From Rhizobiales bacterium GAS188 (lineage in GTDB: Bacteria; Pseudomonadota; Alphaproteobacteria; Rhizobiales; Beijerinckiaceae), in contig FNSS01000001.1 of the NCBI GenBank assembly GCA_900104855.1, positions 5,022,001-5,086,000 of the forward strand: a DNA stretch of 64,000 nucleotides, given 5' to 3'. The notes beneath the pieces were generated by a model. It saw only the letters and a list, made by a program, of their open reading frames with translations, ran no database searches and was not told the DNA's origin. Positions within the stretch are counted from its first letter, which is position 1. Every line of letters begins with the position of its first letter. A program made the translations under genes and the position numbers. Positions 60,330-64,000 of the stretch are shown here, piece after piece.

Positions 60330-61229
60330 ATGAATTGGGGTGCATTCGATCTCAATCTCCTGATCGTGTTCGACGCGGTGATGCAGGAACGCAGCGTCAC
60401 GCGCGCCGGCAGCCGCATCGGGTTGAGCCAGCCGGCAATGAGTCACGCACTCAACCGGTTGCGTCACATGCTCAAGGACGAGCTCTTCGTTCGCACGCCC
60501 GAGGGCATGGTGCCGACGCCGCGCGCCGAGATGCTCGCTCAGCCGCTGCGCAACGCCCTGAGCGAGATGCAGCTTGCCCTGGAGCCGGCAGCGTTCGCCC
60601 CCGCCACCTCCGACCGGAGCTTCGCGCTTGCGGTCAACAACTACGCGGCTGTCGTGCTCGCCCCACCGCTCGTCGCCGCAGTGTCGGCTGCAGCGCCCGC
60701 CGTCCGCCTCGATCTGAGGCCAAGCGGAACCTTGGATATCCTCGAGCGTCTGGATCGCGGCGATCTCGATCTGACACTCGGCAACATGGAGAGTTCGGGC
60801 GAGCGTTTCGCCATGGCACCGCTGCTCGAGGATCAGTTCGTCACGGTGATGCGGCGCGGCCATCCGGCGAGTCGGGGAAAGCTCTCCGCTGCAGCCTTCG
60901 CGGCTCTGCCCCATCTCGAGATCTCGTCGAGCCGAGAGGATACCGGCTTTATCGACCGTTGGCTGGGGGAACTCGGGCTCGAACGTCGCGTCACGCTGCG
61001 GGCGCCCTATCTTTCCGCCGCGCCAATCCTTGTCCAATCCGATCTGGTCGCGACTATTACCCGCCGGATCGCTCAGGAGTTCGTGCGCAACCATCCGCTG
61101 CAGCTCTGCAAGCCGCCATATGATTCGCCGCGCACACAAACGGTCATGGTGTGGCACCGCCGGCTGGACCGACATCCTGCCCATCGCTGGCTCCGCGACG
61201 TCATCTTGTCGGTCGTAAAAAGCTTGTAG
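60330..61229 (+). CDS. LysR-family transcriptional regulator (NodD/LeuO-like subgroup)
   Basis: 299 residues starting MNWGAFDLNLLIVFDAVMQE. The HTH is RSVTRAGSRIGLSQPAMSHA and LNRLRHMLKDELFVRTPEGM. The DLNLLxxFDAV start and SQPAxSHALxRLR are typical of the NodD/NahR/LeuO-like subgroup. An in-frame ATG at 60291 would add 13 residues. The 3' end has a decayed second copy at 61827-61920. Targets unknown; the divergent membrane protein or the small secreted protein are candidates. Confidence 0.85.
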   Translation: MNWGAFDLNLLIVFDAVMQERSVTRAGSRIGLSQPAMSHALNRLRHMLKDELFVRTPEGMVPTPRAEMLAQPLRNALSEMQLALEPAAFAPATSDRSFALAVNNYAAVVLAPPLVAAVSAAAPAVRLDLRPSGTLDILERLDRGDLDLTLGNMESSGERFAMAPLLEDQFVTVMRRGHPASRGKLSAAAFAALPHLEISSSREDTGFIDRWLGELGLERRVTLRAPYLSAAPILVQSDLVATITRRIAQEFVRNHPLQLCKPPYDSPRTQTVMVWHRRLDRHPAHRWLRDVILSVVKSL

Positions 61230-61251
61230 GGCCCCTCCATTCACCGTGAGC

Positions 61252-61266
61252 ATGTCATCGTGACAT
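61252..61266. promoter_or_regulatory. palindrome upstream of small secreted protein gene
   Basis: ATGTCA (61252-61257), three bases, TGACAT (61261-61266). It stands 79 bases before the small secreted protein gene and 22 bases after the LysR stop. A second copy, ATGTCACAGTGACAT at 61950-61964, keeps and even extends the symmetry within a decayed duplicate. A protein-binding site or part of a terminator. Confidence 0.45.
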
Positions 61267-61344
61267 CAATGCATTTGTGCGTCGTCGACAGAGCTATCAG
61301 ATTGTGCGCGCTGCTTCAGGTTACTCAACAGAGGAGAATTGACC

Positions 61345-61581
61345 ATGAAAGCGCAGATCATTATTCCGGCGATCGCTTCACTGGCACTGCTCGGCGCTTA
61401 TCCGGCGTCGGCCAAAACCTTGGCGCCGAATGCACCCTGGGGCGTTCAAGTTCAGCAGTCGCCGGGCGGCATGACGCTCGCATCGCTCTCGCCGGCGAAG
61501 TACCATTGCCGGACCTATAGCAATCGTCACGAACGGTCGCGCTGCAGGGAGGTAAGCGGCATACCTGACCATATGAACTAG
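61345..61581 (+). CDS. small secreted hypothetical protein
   Basis: 78 residues. A signal peptide MKAQIIIPAIASLALLGAYP with likely cleavage after ASA (ASAKT). The mature part has two Cys (YHCRTYSNRHERSRCREVSG), which may form a disulfide. AGAGGAGA precedes the ATG by 6 bases. No family recognised. Stands between the LysR gene and its decayed copy. Confidence 0.6.
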   Translation: MKAQIIIPAIASLALLGAYPASAKTLAPNAPWGVQVQQSPGGMTLASLSPAKYHCRTYSNRHERSRCREVSGIPDHMN

Positions 61582-61826
61582 CGCTGCATGAACTAGAGCT
61601 GCGCGGGACCCCGGCCCAACCGCTAATGGGCCGGGGTTCTTGCTGTCGGCAACCACGGTTGCCACTGCGAATTCTTCAGAGATCCAAGATATTTCTATAT
61701 AGAGTTGGACGACGCCGACACGCGAACTTGTCTCTAATGACGCAGCGCGCATACGGTCGTAGAACAACTTCGCTTTCTCGCACGACATTTGACCCGCCTC
61801 GGCCGTGAATCTCCACGGCGCCGATG

Positions 61827-61975
61827 CCCATCCCGAGATTTGGTGGAGCCGTGAGGATACCGGCTTTAGCGACCGCCGGCTCGTGGAACGCAGGATTGAA
61901 CGTGGCGTCGCGCTGCGGGCAAAGAGACTATCTATCATTCACCGCAAGCATGTCACAGTGACATCAATGCATTTG
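61827..61975 (+). pseudogene. decayed partial duplicate of the LysR 3' region
   Basis: 61827-61920 aligns base by base with 60909-61002 (LysR codons for HLEISSSREDTGFIDRWLGE, then LGLERRVTLRA), with many substitutions. 61937-61975 aligns almost exactly with 61239-61277 (downstream of the LysR stop, including the palindrome). About 220 bases present between these in the original are missing in the copy. The whole gap 61582-62068 holds no intact gene. Confidence 0.7.
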
Positions 61976-62068
61976 CCGCATTAAGCGAGCTGACCTAAAT
62001 CCGCTCCGGGCGCAGTCAATTGCGGTCCGGTTTTCCAACCAGCCGGCCGTGGGCCGCAGGAGAGATGC

Positions 62069-62743
62069 ATGGCTTGGATGCGGTTTTCCCGTGGGTTCCG
62101 GCTGGATCCGGTCACCAGGCCATCGCGTGAAGCGCTGGTTATCCTGCTACAGGATCACGGCACTTCAGCTGCCACGCTAGCCCCCGTTGCGGCGCGCTGG
62201 GCAACGAGCGTCCCCGCGGCGGCGTTCGTTGTGCTCGACGGGTTTGGGCAGTTCGACCCGCTCTCCTCGCTCGGTCCCGCCGCCAATATCGAGCCGTTGG
62301 CGCTTGATCGCATGGCGCAGCATCTCGAGCCTCTGCTCGGGGGCGAACTGCGCTCCAATCGCCTGGATGCCGGCCGCCTCGTCTTGGTCGGCTTTGGATA
62401 TGGAGGCACGCTCGCCCTGCACATGGTGCTCCGCAGAGGCTTGGGCTGTGCTGGTGCCCTTGCTTTTGATGCGAAGGTGATGCGCCCTCTCCCTCGGATT
62501 CTGAGAGTTGACCAAAAGCTTCGGCTGATTGCGTGCGGAGAGGATGGTGATCACCGCAGCTTGCGCGAGGTGGTGGCGTTGCTCACCACTTACGGAATCG
62601 ATACGCGCGCAGCTCTGTTGCCCGGCACTGCGCTGTCCGACCAGGCCATTCGGCACGGCAGCGCCTATCTGGTCGAGCTGGTCGCCACAGCGCAGCGAGG
62701 TGATCGATTCCACCTCGACCGAGAGAGCAGCCATGCCCTGTAG
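62069..62743 (+). CDS. phospholipase/carboxylesterase-like protein lacking the Ser nucleophile
   Basis: 224 residues with alpha/beta-hydrolase character: LVILLQDHGTSAATLAPVAA, FVVLDGFGQFDP, LVLVGFGYGGTLALHMVLRR and RLIACGEDGDHRSLREVVAL. The motif expected to be GFSQG is GFGYG, so the nucleophile Ser is Gly. The fold is likely kept, catalysis probably not by the usual mechanism. It lies 100 bases upstream of an RND pump gene on the same strand. Role unknown, possibly binding. Confidence 0.6.
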   Translation: MAWMRFSRGFRLDPVTRPSREALVILLQDHGTSAATLAPVAARWATSVPAAAFVVLDGFGQFDPLSSLGPAANIEPLALDRMAQHLEPLLGGELRSNRLDAGRLVLVGFGYGGTLALHMVLRRGLGCAGALAFDAKVMRPLPRILRVDQKLRLIACGEDGDHRSLREVVALLTTYGIDTRAALLPGTALSDQAIRHGSAYLVELVATAQRGDRFHLDRESSHAL

Positions 62744-62843
62744 ACGGTCTGCCACGACCGAGATCGGCGCTGTGCGCGCGCGTGGCCACGACATGGCTCG
62801 CCTAGCGAGCGAACGGATCTGAGGACATCCCGGAGGTTCGATC

Positions 62844-64000
62844 ATGGTTGGCATCGTCAAGCTCGCGCTTCGGCGCCCCTACACATTTGTCGTCATGGCG
62901 CTGCTGATCATGATCTTTGGCGTCGCGTCGGCGCTGCGCACGCCGACCGACATTTTTCCGAACATCAACATTCCGGTGATCAGTGTCGTCTTCAGCTATA
63001 CCGGCCTGCCGCCTGACGATATGGCGGGCCGCGTTGTCACCTATTACGAGCGCTCGCTCACCACGAGCGTGAACGACATCGAACACATCGAATCGCAGTC
63101 GATTCCGAATTATGGGATCATCAAGATCTTCTTCCAGCGGACCGTGAACATCAACGCGGCGTTGGCGCAGGTGTCCGCCATGTCGCAAACGGTGCTGAAG
63201 CAGATGCCGGCCGGCATCACGCCGCCGCTGATCTTGAGCTTCAACGCTTCCAGCGTGCCGATCCTGCAGCTCGCGCTTTCGAGCGACAAGCTCTCCGAGA
63301 CGACCTTGTTCGATGATGCGTCGAGCTTCATCCGCCCGCAATTGGCTTCGGTCGCCGGTGCCGCGATCCCATTGCCCTATGGCGGCAAGGTCCGGCAGGT
63401 CCAAGCCGACCTCAATCAGCAGGCGCTGCACACCTACGGCATCTCCGCCAACGACGTCGTCAACGCCTTGTCGATTCAAAACCTGATCACCCCGGTGGGT
63501 ACCCAGAAAATCGGCTCGTTCGAATACACGGTGAATTTGAACGATTCGCCGAGCGCGATCGGCGCCTTCAACGCTCTGCCGATCAAGACCGTCAATGGAA
63601 CGGCCATCTACATGCGCGACGTGGCCCACGTGCATGACGGCAGCCCGCCGCAGACCAATGTGGTCCATGTCGACGACAAGAGCGCCGTGCTGCTGGCGGT
63701 GGTAAAGGCAGGCGCGACCTCGACGCTCGCCATCATTTCCGGCATTAAGCAGTTGCTTCCGAGCGTCGCCAAGACTTTGCCGGCGAGCCTCAATCTGACG
63801 ACAGTCGGTGATCAGTCGGTGTTCGTCACCAGCGCCGTCTCGGGCGTCGTTCGGGAAGGCGCGATCGCGGCCGCGCTGACCGGAATGATGATCCTTCTGT
63901 TCCTCGGCAGCTGGCGCTCGACCCTGATCATCACCGTCTCGATCCCGCTAGCCATTTTGGCTTCGGTGACGACGCTTTCCGTGCTCGGTGAGACGATCAA
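62844..64000 (+). CDS. RND-family efflux pump inner membrane subunit, 3' end outside window
   Basis: The first 385 residues are visible. MVGIVKLALRRPYTFVVMAL starts the first membrane helix. The periplasmic porter part follows: TPTDIFPNINIPVISVVFSY, PNYGIIKIFFQRTVNINAAL, LPYGGKVRQVQADLNQQALH. The next helix begins near GMMILLFLGSWRSTLIITVS. Full members have about 1050 residues. GGAGG is 7 bases before the ATG. Proton-driven export of drugs, metals or solvents; subfamily not clear. Partner genes (adaptor, outer membrane channel) are probably downstream, outside the window. Confidence 0.9.
   Translation, partial: MVGIVKLALRRPYTFVVMALLIMIFGVASALRTPTDIFPNINIPVISVVFSYTGLPPDDMAGRVVTYYERSLTTSVNDIEHIESQSIPNYGIIKIFFQRTVNINAALAQVSAMSQTVLKQMPAGITPPLILSFNASSVPILQLALSSDKLSETTLFDDASSFIRPQLASVAGAAIPLPYGGKVRQVQADLNQQALHTYGISANDVVNALSIQNLITPVGTQKIGSFEYTVNLNDSPSAIGAFNALPIKTVNGTAIYMRDVAHVHDGSPPQTNVVHVDDKSAVLLAVVKAGATSTLAIISGIKQLLPSVAKTLPASLNLTTVGDQSVFVTSAVSGVVREGAIAAALTGMMILLFLGSWRSTLIITVSIPLAILASVTTLSVLGETI

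Noticed and set aside
1-64000. tRNA, rRNA, CRISPR arrays, insertion sequences and integrases
   Set aside because: None was recognised by eye. Small RNA genes cannot be excluded without covariance-model searches.

Overview
The window is 64 kb of high-GC DNA from an alphaproteobacterium, most likely of the order Hyphomicrobiales (Bradyrhizobium/Beijerinckia-like). The reasons are an alternative aa3-type oxidase operon with the coxMNOP layout, many LysR, ECF and SRPBCC genes, and a hairpin of the kind scattered through Rhizobiales genomes between convergent genes. No rRNA, tRNA, CRISPR array, transposase or integrase was recognised. Broken and truncated genes are frequent.

Layout. (a) 1-6.3 kb: the end of a class III cyclase, an SRPBCC gene, two decayed DUF899 genes flanking a TPR/HTH regulator and beta-propeller pair, a frameshifted SDR, and an ECF sigma factor with a SnoaL-like tail. 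(b) 6.3-14 kb: a minus-strand set of redox and detoxification genes (GST, MFS, NIPSNAP, old yellow enzyme, two paralogous SDRs, DUF427, hydrolase) opposite a divergent LysR gene. (c) 14.4-21 kb: GST, ArsR with a truncated SRPBCC, hydrolase, a small membrane protein, a very large BNR/VPS10-like propeller protein and DoxX. (d) 21.1-33.4 kb: an 11-gene minus-strand operon with overlapping or near-contiguous genes. Its core is a 2-deoxy-scyllo-inosose synthase-like cyclase and a StrS-family aminotransferase resembling the butirosin enzymes BtrC and BtrR/BtrS. A SPASM radical SAM enzyme, a Gfo/Idh/MocA dehydrogenase, a PIG-L deacetylase, three glycosyltransferases, a UDP-GlcNAc 2-epimerase-like enzyme, a methyltransferase and an asparagine synthase-like enzyme accompany them. 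This is the most striking content: it looks like a pathway for a glycosylated aminocyclitol (2-deoxystreptamine type), a chemistry known mainly from aminoglycoside producers.

(e) 33.9-42.2 kb: GlxA-type regulator, two dienelactone hydrolase-family genes, YjbR, an epoxide hydrolase-like gene, two GFA-like genes, a YciI-ECF42 pair and a flavodoxin-like protein. (f) 42.8-48.4 kb: cytochrome oxidase subunits II, I, III, III and IV plus a DUF2189 membrane protein. (g) 48.5-64 kb: VOC, NTF2-like, LysR, hydrolase, AraC, cytochrome b561, XRE-cupin and GNAT genes, HipA and GST fragments, a second YciI-ECF42 pair, an intact ArsR-SRPBCC-GST operon, a LigT-like gene, LysR with a decayed partial copy of its 3' end, a hydrolase-fold protein without its nucleophile, and the start of an RND efflux pump.

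Three ArsR genes each have an inverted repeat directly before their start, and their partner SRPBCC genes are in different states of decay. Most named activities are inferred from motifs read by eye. No database search was run.
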